Positions 16,321 to 25,197 of a DNA stretch of 64,000 bases are shown in pieces. Location of the stretch: contig JABLWY010000001.1 of NCBI GenBank assembly GCA_013178255.1, positions 924,503 to 988,502 of the forward strand, written 5' to 3'. Each line of letters starts with the position of its first letter. Within the stretch, counting starts at the first letter, position 1. The stretch is from Coprothermobacteraceae bacterium (lineage in GTDB: Bacteria; Coprothermobacterota; Coprothermobacteria; Coprothermobacterales; Coprothermobacteraceae). The position numbers were made by a program, and so were the translations under genes. The notes below the pieces were generated by a model. The model ran no database searches and had not been told where the DNA came from. It saw nothing but the letters and a program-made list of their open reading frames with translations.

Positions 16321-17117
16321 ACCTCTCTTAGTGCGACACTTACTACTACTACGAGCAATGTCATGAAGGCGAACCCTATGTCCCGCACTCCAAAGCGGGT
16401 AACCTTGTATTTAGATCTCCTGACGCCAGGAACATAACCCCTGACCTCCATCGCCAAGGCTAAGTCCTCAGCTTTCATAAAAGCACTTACAAAAAGTGGA
16501 ACCACAATAGGAATCAACTTCTCGATTCTCTGCATTACACCACCTGAGAGCGTTAAACCTCTGGCTTTTTGGGCCTTAACTATGCGGTCAGCCTCATCGG
16601 CTAAAACAGGTATGAACCTCAAGGCTATGGTCATGATGAGGGAGAACTCCTCGACGGGAACTCTTACCCGCTGCAGCGGTCGGAGCAAGTTGTTTAAACC
16701 GTCAGCCAAGTCGACGGGTGACGTGGTGACCGTAAGGACGGTGGAGGCAAATATAACAAAGAACAACCTCAGGCCAAAAAAAGCGCCCTGTACTACGCCC
16801 TCTAACTTAAAGGCCAACCAACCTATTTGCCATAAGACATGACTCCCCGTTAATAGGGCGTTAAACACAAAGGTTATGAGTACGAGCCACAGTACAGCAC
16901 GAGCGCTCTTAGCGTAAAACCTCAAGGGCACCTGTGAGAGAAGAAGTAGGATGATCAAGACAAAATAGAGGAAACTCTGTACGGCAAAGGATTTGGAGAG
17001 AAACGCGGATACAATAAGCCCCAAAGTCATCAGGATCTTCGTCTCTGCTCTCGTTCTGTGCAGTGCGCTAGAAGCCGGCACAAATTGCCCGATCAGTACA
17101 GTATCTCTTAGGGCCAT
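16302..17117 (-). CDS. ecfT: ECF transporter membrane-coupling protein EcfT
   Basis: 271-residue T component of an energy-coupling factor transporter. Several membrane segments fill the first and last thirds; the cytoplasmic coupling helices carry the two Arg-Gly motifs typical of EcfT (KARGLTL and MEVRGYVPG) that contact the ATPases. It links EcfA1/EcfA2 to interchangeable substrate-binding S proteins for vitamins or metals. The start overlaps ecfA2 by 10 bases. No S component is adjacent, so this is a shared (group II) module; a candidate S component is encoded at 53979-54461. Confidence 0.93.
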   Translation of the reverse strand: MALRDTVLIGQFVPASSALHRTRAETKILMTLGLIVSAFLSKSFAVQSFLYFVLIILLLLSQVPLRFYAKSARAVLWLVLITFVFNALLTGSHVLWQIGWLAFKLEGVVQGAFFGLRLFFVIFASTVLTVTTSPVDLADGLNNLLRPLQRVRVPVEEFSLIMTIALRFIPVLADEADRIVKAQKARGLTLSGGVMQRIEKLIPIVVPLFVSAFMKAEDLALAMEVRGYVPGVRRSKYKVTRFGVRDIGFAFMTLLVVVVSVALREVWTFSL

Positions 17118-17980
17118 AGAGCGTACTCCTCCAGCGCTTCAAGGAGTTTGTCTAGGTCGAGCACCCAAGGAAAAGTCCCCTTCTTTTGGAGCTCATAAAC
17201 TACCTCGGCCGCCAACGGGGGTTCGAGCCCTATCCTCTTCATCGTGCTCGCATGGCTGAAAACTTTGACGGGATCGTCATAGAATAACACATGGCCGGCA
17301 GAAAGAACTATCACTTTGTCACTCCTGGCCGCTTCTTCAAGCCAATGAGTTATGAACACCACAGTCTTACCTCTGGCCCTGTACCTCCAAAGCCAGTTCC
17401 AAAACTCGACCTTCGACTCACCATCAAGTCCTGCTGAGGGCTCGTCCAAAACTAGTACATCGGGATCAAAGACTATCACTGAAGCCAGCGCCACCTTTCG
17501 CTTTTCCCCACCGGAAAGAGAGAACGGTGACCTGTCCTTGAACTGCATGAAAGGAAGACCCACAGTTTCTAGAGCCGCTCTTACACGTCCCTCTACATTG
17601 TCGAGCCCAAAATTGCGCACCGCGTAGGCTACCTCATCGAAGACGGTCTCGGCGAAAAACTGGTGTTCGGGGAACTGAAACACGAACCCAATGCGTCTCC
17701 TGAGCTCGAGTGGCAGCTCCCTAGGATAGGTCCATTCGCTGTCCCACAGCCGTACTTTGCCTCCAGTAGGCGGTAGCAGAGCCGCCATTACCTGAGCCAA
17801 AGTCGTCTTTCCAGAACCAGTGTGGCCCACCATGGCCACAACTTCGCCCTCGCTTATGCTCAAGCTGACTGGCTTGAGAGCATCTACCTGCCAAGGTGTC
17901 CTGTAGTCGTAACTTACGAAGACGTCTTCAAGCTCAATGACTTTATTCTTTCCAGTACCCTTTGTCTCGTTATCGGCCAT
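17108..17980 (-). CDS. ecfA2: ECF transporter ATPase EcfA2
   Basis: 290-residue ABC ATPase. Walker A GHTGSGKT is at 52-59, then QFPEHQFF (a Q-loop region typical of ECF ATPases), the signature LSGGEKRK and Walker B VLVLDEPSAGLD. It powers vitamin or metal uptake together with EcfA1 and EcfT. The annotated start gives an unusually long 67-base overlap with ecfA1; the first 12 residues are polar and weakly conserved in character, so a later start near VIELEDV is possible. Confidence 0.93.
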   Translation of the reverse strand: MADNETKGTGKNKVIELEDVFVSYDYRTPWQVDALKPVSLSISEGEVVAMVGHTGSGKTTLAQVMAALLPPTGGKVRLWDSEWTYPRELPLELRRRIGFVFQFPEHQFFAETVFDEVAYAVRNFGLDNVEGRVRAALETVGLPFMQFKDRSPFSLSGGEKRKVALASVIVFDPDVLVLDEPSAGLDGESKVEFWNWLWRYRARGKTVVFITHWLEEAARSDKVIVLSAGHVLFYDDPVKVFSHASTMKRIGLEPPLAAEVVYELQKKGTFPWVLDLDKLLEALEEYALWP

Positions 17981-18732
17981 TCTACGGCAACTCCCTTGTT
18001 CTCGAGGAACTGGGCAAGCCTTGCCTCATCGGGTACCAACACGCGGGCTGCCTTTAAACTGCTTGAACTGCTCAAGAACTCCGCGGGGCTACCTTGGAAT
18101 ACCACTCGCCCGTTCATCATGGCGTACAGTTTGTGGGCCCCAAAGACTTCCCTGAGGTCATGGGTGACCCAAAGGACTCCTATTCCTTCTCGCACCAATG
18201 TTAAGGCCGTGTCCAGGACTTCCCTCTTCCCAGCGGGGTCCAGCAACGCAGTAGCTTCATCGAAAAGAATGTATTTCGGATGCAGACCTAGAATGCCCGC
18301 TATAGCCAAACGCTGCTTTTGTCCGCCGCTCAAAGCATGCACTGGCCTATGCCTTAGATCCCACAATCCCACTAGTTTAAGGCTTCTCTCTACCCGCCTC
18401 GCTATCTCAGCAGTTGGCAACCCGAGATTCTCAGGACCGAAGGCTACATCCTCATCTACTACAGAAGCCACGATCTGCGTCTCTGGATTCTGGAACACCA
18501 CGCCGATCCGGAGCGCAAAGTCGCGAGGCGCACCTAACGAAGAGGTCCCATCCACCACGATTTGACCAGCAGATGGGACCACTATACCCTTTATCAGTCT
18601 TATTAGCGTTGTCTTACCAGCACCATTGCCACCAACTAGAGCTGTGAACTGCCCCTCAGGTACATCGATACTGACGCCATCTACTATCGCTCGGTCCTGA
18701 ATGACTAACGAAACATCCCGGACCTCAATCAT
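17914..18732 (-). CDS. ecfA1: ECF transporter ATPase EcfA1
   Basis: 272-residue ABC ATPase. Walker A GGNGAGKT is at 34-41, QNPETQIVA forms the ECF-type Q-loop, followed by LSGGQKQR and Walker B ILFDEATALLDP. It forms a heterodimer with EcfA2. The start overlaps the rplQ stop by 4 bases (ATGA), so the transporter genes are coupled to the ribosomal protein operon. The order rplQ-ecfA1-ecfA2-ecfT-truA is shared with many Firmicutes. Confidence 0.93.
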   Translation of the reverse strand: MIEVRDVSLVIQDRAIVDGVSIDVPEGQFTALVGGNGAGKTTLIRLIKGIVVPSAGQIVVDGTSSLGAPRDFALRIGVVFQNPETQIVASVVDEDVAFGPENLGLPTAEIARRVERSLKLVGLWDLRHRPVHALSGGQKQRLAIAGILGLHPKYILFDEATALLDPAGKREVLDTALTLVREGIGVLWVTHDLREVFGAHKLYAMMNGRVVFQGSPAEFLSSSSSLKAARVLVPDEARLAQFLENKGVAVEWPITRQRVLERIKSLSLKTSS

Positions 18733-19082
18733 TTGCTCCAGCGTACCACTGCCGTCGGTGCACCGTCACCACGACGAAAACCGCTCTTAAGCAGCGTTAC
18801 ATACCCGCCCTTCACGCCTTCGAACCGCGGGCTAATCTCGTCAGTCATCTTCTTGACGAGCTCACGGTCGCCTAAATGACGTTCAAGCAGCCTTATGTGG
18901 TGCAAGTCTCCAGCCTTGGCATAACTCACAAGGCGTTCAGCGAAACGCTTTAGCTCTTTTGCTTTGGGAAGGGTCGTCTCCAACTGTCCGTGTTCCACCA
19001 ACTGCCTTGCAAGGGTTCTTAATAGAGCTATTCTAGCTTGCGTTTTTCTACCCAATTTGCGCCTGTCTATCCTATGCTTCAT
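18729..19082 (-). CDS. rplQ: 50S ribosomal protein L17
   Basis: 117-residue L17, a large-subunit protein near the exit tunnel. The N-terminus (KLGRKTQARIALLRTLARQL) is the conserved L17 core with the usual HR-KLGR start. Normal bacterial length. The gene overlaps rpoA by 11 bases upstream and ecfA1 by 4 downstream; rpoA-rplQ is the standard end of the alpha operon. Confidence 0.96.
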   Translation of the reverse strand: MKHRIDRRKLGRKTQARIALLRTLARQLVEHGQLETTLPKAKELKRFAERLVSYAKAGDLHHIRLLERHLGDRELVKKMTDEISPRFEGVKGGYVTLLKSGFRRGDGAPTAVVRWSK

Positions 19083-20037
19083 CTTCAGCGCCTCCTTCCA
19101 GGTAAGCAGTCAACTTCTGCCTGATCTCTTCAAGCCTCGTTGCACCTATTCCAGGTATGTTCTCGCCTCTCTCCATGACTGACAGCAACTCGCCCACAGT
19201 GGTTATACCCGCTTTTTCAAGATGGGTCATAACAGCGCGAGACAACTTCAAAACATCGAGGGCCTCAGCAAGCTTGGCTTCGCTAAAAGGCTTCTTAGCC
19301 ACGACTTCGGCCTCCTTGGCCTCAGTCGTAGCCCCGCTAACACTTGCAAATTCCTTGGCCAATATGTCAGCGGCTTGCCGTATGACCTCTGCGGGATCCG
19401 CGGACAGATTGGTATATACTGTCAGTTCCAAGTTCTCGTAGACACCAGGCTCTTCGACTATAGCAGGTACGACCTGGTACTCTACTCTCCTCACAGGAGA
19501 GAAGGACGTATCCAAGATAATCGTTTTTACCTCGAATACTGGGTACAGCGCCTTATTATCCTCAACGCTCTGGTATCCAACTCCGTTGGCTACGTACACT
19601 TCCATGTACACTTCGCGGTCCGTAGATATGGTCATAATAGTCTGGGCTGGGTTCAAGATCTCCACGTCGGCGTCTGGCACCATATCACCGGCCTTTACCA
19701 CCTTGGGGCCTTGAGCTTTCAAATACAGCTTCTTTACGCCCGAACCGTGGTACCTCATAACCATTTTCTTTAGGTTAAGCCCGATGTTCAGACCGTCTTC
19801 CACTACCCCTTCCAGAGACATGAACTCGTGATCTAAGCCATCTAGCTTGAAACCAATGACGCCCGTTCCAGGTATCTGTCCTAGCAGTACCCTTCGCAAA
19901 GCGTTGCCAAGGGTTAGGCCCATGCCCTCTCTCAGGTTGACGACCTCTAGCCGGGCCACTCTTTGGGTCTCGCCCGTCTCACGGTCGAGGAACCTCCCTT
20001 GATCGCTTATAGTGTATTTCTTCTCCATATGCGTCAC
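19072..20037 (-). CDS. rpoA: RNA polymerase alpha subunit
   Basis: 321 residues. The N-terminal domain (about 1-235), with GLTLGNALRRVLL and the VEYQVVP region, dimerises and nucleates polymerase assembly; the C-terminal domain (about 255-315), with the helix-hairpin-helix-like GIGATRLEEI segment, binds UP elements and activators. A GTG at 20037 opens the frame, while an ATG at 20028 (MEKKYTI) is an equally plausible start; neither has a strong ribosome binding site, suggesting coupling to rpsD, which ends 6 bases upstream. Confidence 0.96.
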   Translation of the reverse strand: MTHMEKKYTISDQGRFLDRETGETQRVARLEVVNLREGMGLTLGNALRRVLLGQIPGTGVIGFKLDGLDHEFMSLEGVVEDGLNIGLNLKKMVMRYHGSGVKKLYLKAQGPKVVKAGDMVPDADVEILNPAQTIMTISTDREVYMEVYVANGVGYQSVEDNKALYPVFEVKTIILDTSFSPVRRVEYQVVPAIVEEPGVYENLELTVYTNLSADPAEVIRQAADILAKEFASVSGATTEAKEAEVVAKKPFSEAKLAEALDVLKLSRAVMTHLEKAGITTVGELLSVMERGENIPGIGATRLEEIRQKLTAYLEGGAEDEA

Positions 20038-20043
20038 CGCGCC

Positions 20044-20676
20044 CTATCTGGAGTAGTACTCAACGATGTACTGCTCATTTACTGCCAAAGGCATCTCTTC
20101 TCTAGAAGGCACCCTCAGAAAAGTTCCTTCCAGGTTCTCTGTGTCCACGGCCAGCCATGCAGGAGCTGTGCGTCCTTCTAGTAGTACCAAGCTCCTCTGC
20201 ACATCAGGGTTGCTCTTCAGCTCACTGTCCAAACTGATCCTATCGCCAGGTTCCAATAAGTAAGAGGGTATGTTGACATGTTTGCCGTTGACCATCACAT
20301 GCCCGTGGCGCACTAGGCTGCGAGCCATCTTGATGCTGCTAGCAAAACCCATCCTGTACACCACAGAGTCCAGCCTGCGCTCAAGCATCTGTAGCAACGC
20401 AGTACCAGTAGCCACACCCTTCTGAGACAAGGCTTCTGAGAAATACCTTCTCAGTTGTGTCTCATTGATCATGTACATATGTCTCAGTTTCTGCTTCTCT
20501 TTTAGTCTAAGCCCGTACTCAGTGTCCTTTCTGCCCCTTCTTGCTGGCCCGTGCTGACCAGGCGGGAATGGCCTCTTCTCCAAGGGGCACTTGGGGCTCA
20601 AGCACTTCTCGCCCTTAAGAAAGAGCTTCACGCCTGCACGTCTGCACAAACGACACACTGCACCTGTATATTTCAT
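20044..20676 (-). CDS. rpsD: 30S ribosomal protein S4, zinc-binding form
   Basis: 210-residue S4, which starts 16S rRNA assembly and in many bacteria represses the alpha operon. Cysteines at 8, 11, 25 and 30 form the zinc-containing (C+) version. The S4 RNA-binding domain (about 95-160) includes ARSLVRHGHVMVNGK. It lies in the alpha cluster between rpsK and rpoA. ATG at 20676 with a GGAGG motif upstream. Confidence 0.96.
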   Translation of the reverse strand: MKYTGAVCRLCRRAGVKLFLKGEKCLSPKCPLEKRPFPPGQHGPARRGRKDTEYGLRLKEKQKLRHMYMINETQLRRYFSEALSQKGVATGTALLQMLERRLDSVVYRMGFASSIKMARSLVRHGHVMVNGKHVNIPSYLLEPGDRISLDSELKSNPDVQRSLVLLEGRTAPAWLAVDTENLEGTFLRVPSREEMPLAVNEQYIVEYYSR

Positions 20677-20690
20677 GCTTTGTTACCTCC

Positions 20691-21068
20691 TCACACTCTT
20701 CTTGCTTTAGGTGGCCTGCACCCGTTGTGTGGAATGGGTGTTACGTCCTTTATAGACTTCACTTCAAGACCTGCCGCTTGAAGTGCCCTGATTGCAGTTT
20801 CGCGTCCAGGGCCAGGCCCTTTGACCAAGACGTCTACTTCTTTCATTCCATATGTCTGCTGAACCTTCTTTGCCACGTTTTCAGCTGCGAGCTGCGCAGC
20901 GTAGGGGGTTCCTTTTCTCGTACCCTTGAAATACAGGCCTCCAGCTGACCAAGCCAACACTCCCCCATTGGGATCTGTAATAGTGACTATAGTGTTATTA
21001 AATGTTGAATGTATGTGAGCTACCCCGTAGGGTACATACCGCCGCTCTTTTCTCTTCTTCTGTGCCAC
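20691..21068 (-). CDS. rpsK: 30S ribosomal protein S11
   Basis: 125-residue S11 of the small-subunit platform. Conserved segments include [18 protein letters not shown] and [14 protein letters not shown], ending in the usual [18 protein letters not shown] tail. Start is GTG at 21068, 7 bases after GGAGGTG. The 27-base gap to rpsM is one of the largest in the directon. Confidence 0.97.
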   Translation of the reverse strand: MAQKKRKERRYVPYGVAHIHSTFNNTIVTITDPNGGVLAWSAGGLYFKGTRKGTPYAAQLAAENVAKKVQQTYGMKEVDVLVKGPGPGRETAIRALQAAGLEVKSIKDVTPIPHNGCRPPKARRV

Positions 21069-21095
21069 TTATCAACACCTCCAATATAGACTTAA

Positions 21096-21470
21096 CTATC
21101 TCTTGCCTTTCTTAGCGCCTACGGTCTTGCGTGGGCCCTTTCTTGTCCTCGCGTTGTGCCTCGTCCTCTGACCCCTTACGGGCATGCCGCGCTGATGCCT
21201 GATCCCTCTGTAGCACTTGATATCCATCAAGCGCTTGATGTTCATGGCAACTTCGCGGCGGAGGTCGCCCTCTACCTTATAGTGCGCGGTTATGTAGTCT
21301 TGGATGGCGTTGATCTGCTCTGGAGACAATTCCCCCAACTTAGTCATTGGGTCGATTCCCAAAGCATCACAAATTTCCTGTGCCCTCGCCCTTCCTATTC
21401 CATATATGCGAGGGAGGGCGAAAAGAATCCTCTTGTTGTTCGGCAACTCTACACCAACAATACGAGCCAC
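21096..21470 (-). CDS. rpsM: 30S ribosomal protein S13
   Basis: 124-residue S13 of the head of the 30S subunit, contacting P-site tRNA and the L5 bridge. Conserved helix-two turns-helix region and the [22 protein letters not shown] block are present, followed by a basic tail ending in KKGKR. Its neighbours rpmJ and rpsK are in the standard order. Confidence 0.97.
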   Translation of the reverse strand: MARIVGVELPNNKRILFALPRIYGIGRARAQEICDALGIDPMTKLGELSPEQINAIQDYITAHYKVEGDLRREVAMNIKRLMDIKCYRGIRHQRGMPVRGQRTRHNARTRKGPRKTVGAKKGKR

Positions 21471-21484
21471 TTAAGTTGCACCTC

Positions 21485-21598
21485 CTAACCCTGTCTCTGC
21501 TTGTGCTTAGGGTTCTCGCAAATAACGTAGATGCGGCCCTTTCTGCGCACAATCTGGCACTTGTCGCAAATCTTTTTCACCGATGGGCGTACCTTCAT
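21485..21598 (-). CDS. rpmJ: 50S ribosomal protein L36
   Basis: 37-residue L36, easily missed because of its size. Translation from the ATG at 21598 begins [14 protein letters not shown] and contains the zinc-ribbon Cys-X2-Cys (CDKC), a third cysteine (VICEN) and the final KHKQRQG. All family landmarks are intact (the zinc-binding C+ form). It lies between infA and rpsM, its usual place, with a good SD-like GGAGTG upstream. Confidence 0.95.
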   Translation of the reverse strand: MKVRPSVKKICDKCQIVRRKGRIYVICENPKHKQRQG

Positions 21599-21614
21599 GA
21601 ATCAATCACTCCTC

Positions 21615-21833
21615 CTACAATCTGTAGACTATTCTTCCGTGGTTTGGGTCGTACGGCGAGAGTTCCACCTTTACTTTGTCGCCAGGCAGGATGCGTATAA
21701 AGTGCATCCTCATTTTCCCTGAAGCATACGCAATTATGACCTTTCCACCTGGCAACTCTACTTTAAACGTCGCGTTAGGAAGCTTGTCTACTACTACACC
21801 CTCTACTTCGATTACATCCTTCTTAGCAGACAT
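21615..21833 (-). CDS. infA: Translation initiation factor IF-1
   Basis: 72-residue OB-fold protein that blocks the ribosomal A site during initiation. The sequence starts [14 protein letters not shown] and ends with the conserved [14 protein letters not shown]. Exact family length. Start ATG overlaps the stop of the upstream KOW-domain gene (TAATG), indicating coupling. Confidence 0.97.
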   Translation of the reverse strand: MSAKKDVIEVEGVVVDKLPNATFKVELPGGKVIIAYASGKMRMHFIRILPGDKVKVELSPYDPNHGRIVYRL

Positions 21834-22090
21834 TAGGCGTTTCCTCCGCGCACGATGCTCAGTAATACCCTTCTGATTTCCTCGTTGCCTATTCTTTCGA
21901 CTCTCAATCCCAGACCCTCCACATGCTTCCTGTTCTTCTTCTTGGGCCTATTTATAGGCCAATTCTGTCCGTCTGACAGAAAAACGTATTTGTCGTTGGC
22001 AGCTACTACGACAAAGAGCTTTCCTCTTGTTCGTCCGCTGCAAGATTTTACCACATCGCCCACTGCGATTTGCTTTTCTTTCTCACACAT
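21833..22090 (-). CDS. KOW-domain RNA-binding protein (L14e-like)
   Basis: 85-residue protein with an N-terminal KOW motif ([20 protein letters not shown]) and the [14 protein letters not shown] segment seen in a family found between map and infA in clostridia and relatives. It resembles the eukaryotic/archaeal L14e fold and probably binds RNA or the ribosome; the precise role is unknown. The reading frame is open back to a GTG at 22111, but the ATG at 22090 fits the family and lies downstream of a GGAGG motif. It overlaps the map stop by 8 bases. Confidence 0.8.
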   Translation of the reverse strand: MCEKEKQIAVGDVVKSCSGRTRGKLFVVVAANDKYVFLSDGQNWPINRPKKKNRKHVEGLGLRVERIGNEEIRRVLLSIVRGGNA

Positions 22091-22829
22091 GCGGGGTGAG
22101 TACCTCCACACCTTCTTCAGTCACAGCCACGGTGTACTCAAAATGAGCAGCGGCCACTCCTTCGCAAGTCCGTACAGTCCACCCGTCGCCATCGATGACA
22201 ACGCATCCGCTGCCTGCGGTCACCATTGGTTCTATAGCTAAGAACTGATAGGGCTTAAGAATTGGTCCCGAGTTCCTTCTTCCAAAATTGGGCACTGGAG
22301 GTTCTTCGTGCAGTGCCCTTCCAATTCCGTGCCCCGTGAAGTCCTTCACAATGCCGTAACCCGCCGATTCAGCTACTCGTTGGATTTCTGATGACACGTC
22401 ACCCAATCTGACACCAGGAGCGACCTTTGCTACCCCGGCTTTTAGCGCCTGTAGCGTTACGTCCATTAGCTTCAGCTTCGATTCCTCTGCAGGTGCAAGC
22501 ATTACGCTAAAAGCAGCGTCGCTGTGCCACCCCTTGTAAACCAAACCCAGATCTACACTTACCAACTGCCCAGGCAGTAGCGGTTTCTTGTTCGGTATGC
22601 CATGTATTACAACGTCGTCCACGGACAGGCAAATCGTTGCTGGATATCCCTGGTAGCCCTTGAAGGACGGTTCCGCACCTGTCCGAAGTATGGCCTGCTC
22701 TGCGTATTGGTCGAGCTCCAAACCTGTCACGCCGGGTTGAATTCTCTCACGCAATGCGTGGATCACTTCTGTCAGACGCAGTCCAGCTTCTCTCATAGCC
22801 TTTAGTGCGGAGTTATCGTAAACCAACAC
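22083..22829 (-). CDS. map: Methionine aminopeptidase, type I
   Basis: 248-residue metalloenzyme that removes the initiator methionine from nascent proteins. Conserved elements are visible: ICLSVDDVVIHGIP, VDLGLVYKGWHSDAAFSV with metal-ligand aspartates, GHGIGRALHEEP and the EPMVTAG segment with the glutamate ligand. The start is GTG at 22829, overlapping adk by 17 bases. The secY-adk-map-infA order is the usual one. Confidence 0.95.
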   Translation of the reverse strand: MLVYDNSALKAMREAGLRLTEVIHALRERIQPGVTGLELDQYAEQAILRTGAEPSFKGYQGYPATICLSVDDVVIHGIPNKKPLLPGQLVSVDLGLVYKGWHSDAAFSVMLAPAEESKLKLMDVTLQALKAGVAKVAPGVRLGDVSSEIQRVAESAGYGIVKDFTGHGIGRALHEEPPVPNFGRRNSGPILKPYQFLAIEPMVTAGSGCVVIDGDGWTVRTCEGVAAAHFEYTVAVTEEGVEVLTPHV

Positions 22830-23448
22830 CCATCACCTTGTCTAGTTGTTTAGTAATCGTATCGGGTGACGCCATACCGTTTACCGCCATGTACTTTCCA
22901 AGGCGCTGATAATATGCACGCAACTGCGAGATGTAGTTGCCATAGTCCTGTATACGCCTCAGAATCACCGCTTCGTCGTCATCTACCCGGCGCACCAGTT
23001 CGGCGTCATCTTTTGGGCACCTACCTGGAGCGTTCCCTATGAATCCGCATAGTGGGCACAGATACCTGTTAAGAAGGCGCCTAAGGGCCTCATCGTCAGA
23101 CAGGCAGAATTCGATCGCAAGGATTAGTTCGGCGCCGTTTCTTGCGGACCACTCTTCCAACAGCTGAGCCTGGTTCTTGCTCCTAGGAAAACCGTCCATA
23201 ATAACTCGAGCTTTATCGCTCAGTCCGCTCATGAAATCGCTTACCAGGGCAAACGTGATCTCGTCAGGGACTAAAGAACCAGACTGTACGTAATGGGATA
23301 CCTGTTGGCCTAGGTCAGTTTGCTTTCGGATATGCTGCCGCATGAGTTCGCCTGTGGACAACCAAGCCCAGCCTCTCTCCACGAAACGCTGGGCCTGAGT
23401 CCCTTTACCTGAACCGGGCTTGCCAAGAAAGATGACGTACTTGATCAT
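22813..23448 (-). CDS. adk: Adenylate kinase, zinc-lid type
   Basis: 211 residues; catalyses ATP + AMP = 2 ADP. The P-loop GKPGSGKGT is at 9-17 and the AMP-binding DGFPRS near 85-90. The lid has Cys131, Cys134 and Cys144 with Asp147/148, matching zinc-binding lids (three Cys plus Asp) of Gram-positive and thermophile enzymes, although the spacing is shorter than usual, so metal binding is likely but not certain. Start overlaps the secY stop by 4 bases. Confidence 0.95.
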   Translation of the reverse strand: MIKYVIFLGKPGSGKGTQAQRFVERGWAWLSTGELMRQHIRKQTDLGQQVSHYVQSGSLVPDEITFALVSDFMSGLSDKARVIMDGFPRSKNQAQLLEEWSARNGAELILAIEFCLSDDEALRRLLNRYLCPLCGFIGNAPGRCPKDDAELVRRVDDDEAVILRRIQDYGNYISQLRAYYQRLGKYMAVNGMASPDTITKQLDKVMGVGLR

Positions 23449-24737
23449 AGCTCAAGGAAACCCTTGTAATGACGCAGTTGTATGTACGCTTCAAGCTGCC
23501 TGAACATCTCGAGCGTAACACCTATGACAATGAGAAGCGAGGTTCCGCCGAACAAGAACAACCTTCTCATACCAAAGACGCCCATGACGATGTCAGGGAG
23601 AATAGCAACCAAACCCAAGAACACCGCCGCAGGTAACGTAAGCCTGTTGATGATGCCCGCGATGTAGTCAGCAGTCGGTTTACCTGGCCTAAGGCCCGGT
23701 ATGAAGCCGCCGTACTTCTGAATGTTCTTGGCAATCTCCTCGGGGTTATAGGCTATGGTGTTGTAGAAATACGCAAAGAAGATGACCAGAAGGAAGTAAA
23801 TTAAGTTGTACCACACAGAGCTATAACCCATGTACTTGCTCCACCAGTGACTGAAGGCTGATTGCGGGAACCAACCCGAAATGACTGTGGGAGCATTGAT
23901 GAATGCCGAGGCGAAAATAATAGGCATCACGCCGGCCTGCAGAAGCCTCAAGGGTATGTAAGTTGACTGGCCACCGTACACCTTGTTTCCTCTAATCCTG
24001 CTGGCATATTGCACTGGAATCTTGCGCTCAGCCAAGTAGGCCGCCACAGTAACGTAAATCAGAGCCAATCCCAATATGCCTACCGCAAGCAAAGACAATA
24101 TGGTGCTTCCTGTGTTTTGACTTGTCGTTATGTACTGCCAGAAAGAAGGGATAACGCGGGCCATGATACCAGAGAAAATAACCAGCGACACGCCATTGCC
24201 CAAACCCTGCAGGGTAAACACCTCGCCGAGCCACACCAAGAACATAGAGCCTGCGGCCAATATGAGCGTTGTAACTATGGCGTGTGTAGCGCTCGGACTT
24301 ATCAGAGACCTTCCACCCACGGAAAGTCCGTAAGCAAAATACAAATAGGCAGCATATCCCATGAGTAGGGAGAGGCCGGAGGCCAGCCAACGGATGTAAC
24401 GCTGCAATTTCTTACGCCCCTCTTCTCCCCCTTCTTTTGCGAGCTTCTCCAGTGCAGGGAAGATGACGCCCAAGAGTTGCATGATGATCGATGCGTTTAT
24501 GTAAGGAAGAACACCCAGGGTGAAGATGGAAATGGTGTAGTAAGTCGAACCTCCTGTGAAGAAGTTCAGTATTCCAAGGAATCCCGCCTGTTCTTGCAGG
24601 ACTTTTATAGCGTCAGGGTTGACCCCTGGCACGGGCAGGAAAGTACCTGCCCTAAAGATCACCAGGAACAGTATGGTGAACAGTATTCTAATCCTAGTCT
24701 CCTTAAACTCCCAAGCTGCCCTAAGTGTCTGCCACAT
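23445..24737 (-). CDS. secY: Protein translocase channel SecY
   Basis: 430-residue membrane channel of the Sec system with the ten expected membrane segments. Conserved loops include GTFLPVPGVNP after the first segment, GLGNGVSLVIFSGI, the QYASRIRG loop and FAYFYNTIAYNPEEIA. It works with SecA (encoded at 7827-10145). The ATG follows the rplO stop without a gap. Confidence 0.97.
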   Translation of the reverse strand: MWQTLRAAWEFKETRIRILFTILFLVIFRAGTFLPVPGVNPDAIKVLQEQAGFLGILNFFTGGSTYYTISIFTLGVLPYINASIIMQLLGVIFPALEKLAKEGGEEGRKKLQRYIRWLASGLSLLMGYAAYLYFAYGLSVGGRSLISPSATHAIVTTLILAAGSMFLVWLGEVFTLQGLGNGVSLVIFSGIMARVIPSFWQYITTSQNTGSTILSLLAVGILGLALIYVTVAAYLAERKIPVQYASRIRGNKVYGGQSTYIPLRLLQAGVMPIIFASAFINAPTVISGWFPQSAFSHWWSKYMGYSSVWYNLIYFLLVIFFAYFYNTIAYNPEEIAKNIQKYGGFIPGLRPGKPTADYIAGIINRLTLPAAVFLGLVAILPDIVMGVFGMRRLFLFGGTSLLIVIGVTLEMFRQLEAYIQLRHYKGFLEL

Positions 24738-25187
24738 CTACTCCACCACCTCAACGCTTCCCCCAGCTGACTCAATCTTCTCCCTAGCCGTGCGGCTAAT
24801 AGCGTGCACCCTCACCACCAACGGCTTGTTGATTTCACCTTCGCCCAAAATCTTGACCTTGGCATCCAACGAATCAACGAGTCCAGCGTCCACCAAGGAG
24901 CCTATATCCACTACCGTATTCGGTTCAAAAACCTGCAGCTGACCTACGTTGACCACCTCGTACACAACTTTGAACGGGTAGTTCTTGAACCTCCAAAGCT
25001 TAGGCAGCTTCTTATATAGTGGCGTCTGTCCGCCTTCAAACCCTCTCTTGTTTACACGGCCAGACCGCGCTTTCTGACCCTTGTGACCAAACCCACTCGT
25101 TTTACCGTGGCCCGACGAAGTTCCCCGCCCCAACGTCTTAGGAGCATGGCGAGCACCAGGCGCTGGTCTCAGTACGTGCAATCTCAT
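24738..25187 (-). CDS. rplO: 50S ribosomal protein L15
   Basis: 149-residue L15. The N-terminus (RLHVLRPAPGARHAPKTLGR, then glycine-rich GRGTSSGHGKTSGFGHKG) and the C-terminal VRVHAISRTAREKIESAGG segment are typical. The ATG at 25187 lies about 7 bases after GAGGTG; upstream GTG and ATG codons at 25196 and 25193 are too close to it. rpmD (L30), normally between rpsE and rplO, is absent: only 10 bases separate the two genes. Confidence 0.95.
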   Translation of the reverse strand: MRLHVLRPAPGARHAPKTLGRGTSSGHGKTSGFGHKGQKARSGRVNKRGFEGGQTPLYKKLPKLWRFKNYPFKVVYEVVNVGQLQVFEPNTVVDIGSLVDAGLVDSLDAKVKILGEGEINKPLVVRVHAISRTAREKIESAGGSVEVVE

Positions 25188-25197
25188 CGTCATCACC

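Noticed and set aside
16774-16782. A7 run in the ecfT region as a frameshift site
   Set aside because: It encodes consecutive Phe codons in an intact frame of normal length with no stimulatory structure noticed.
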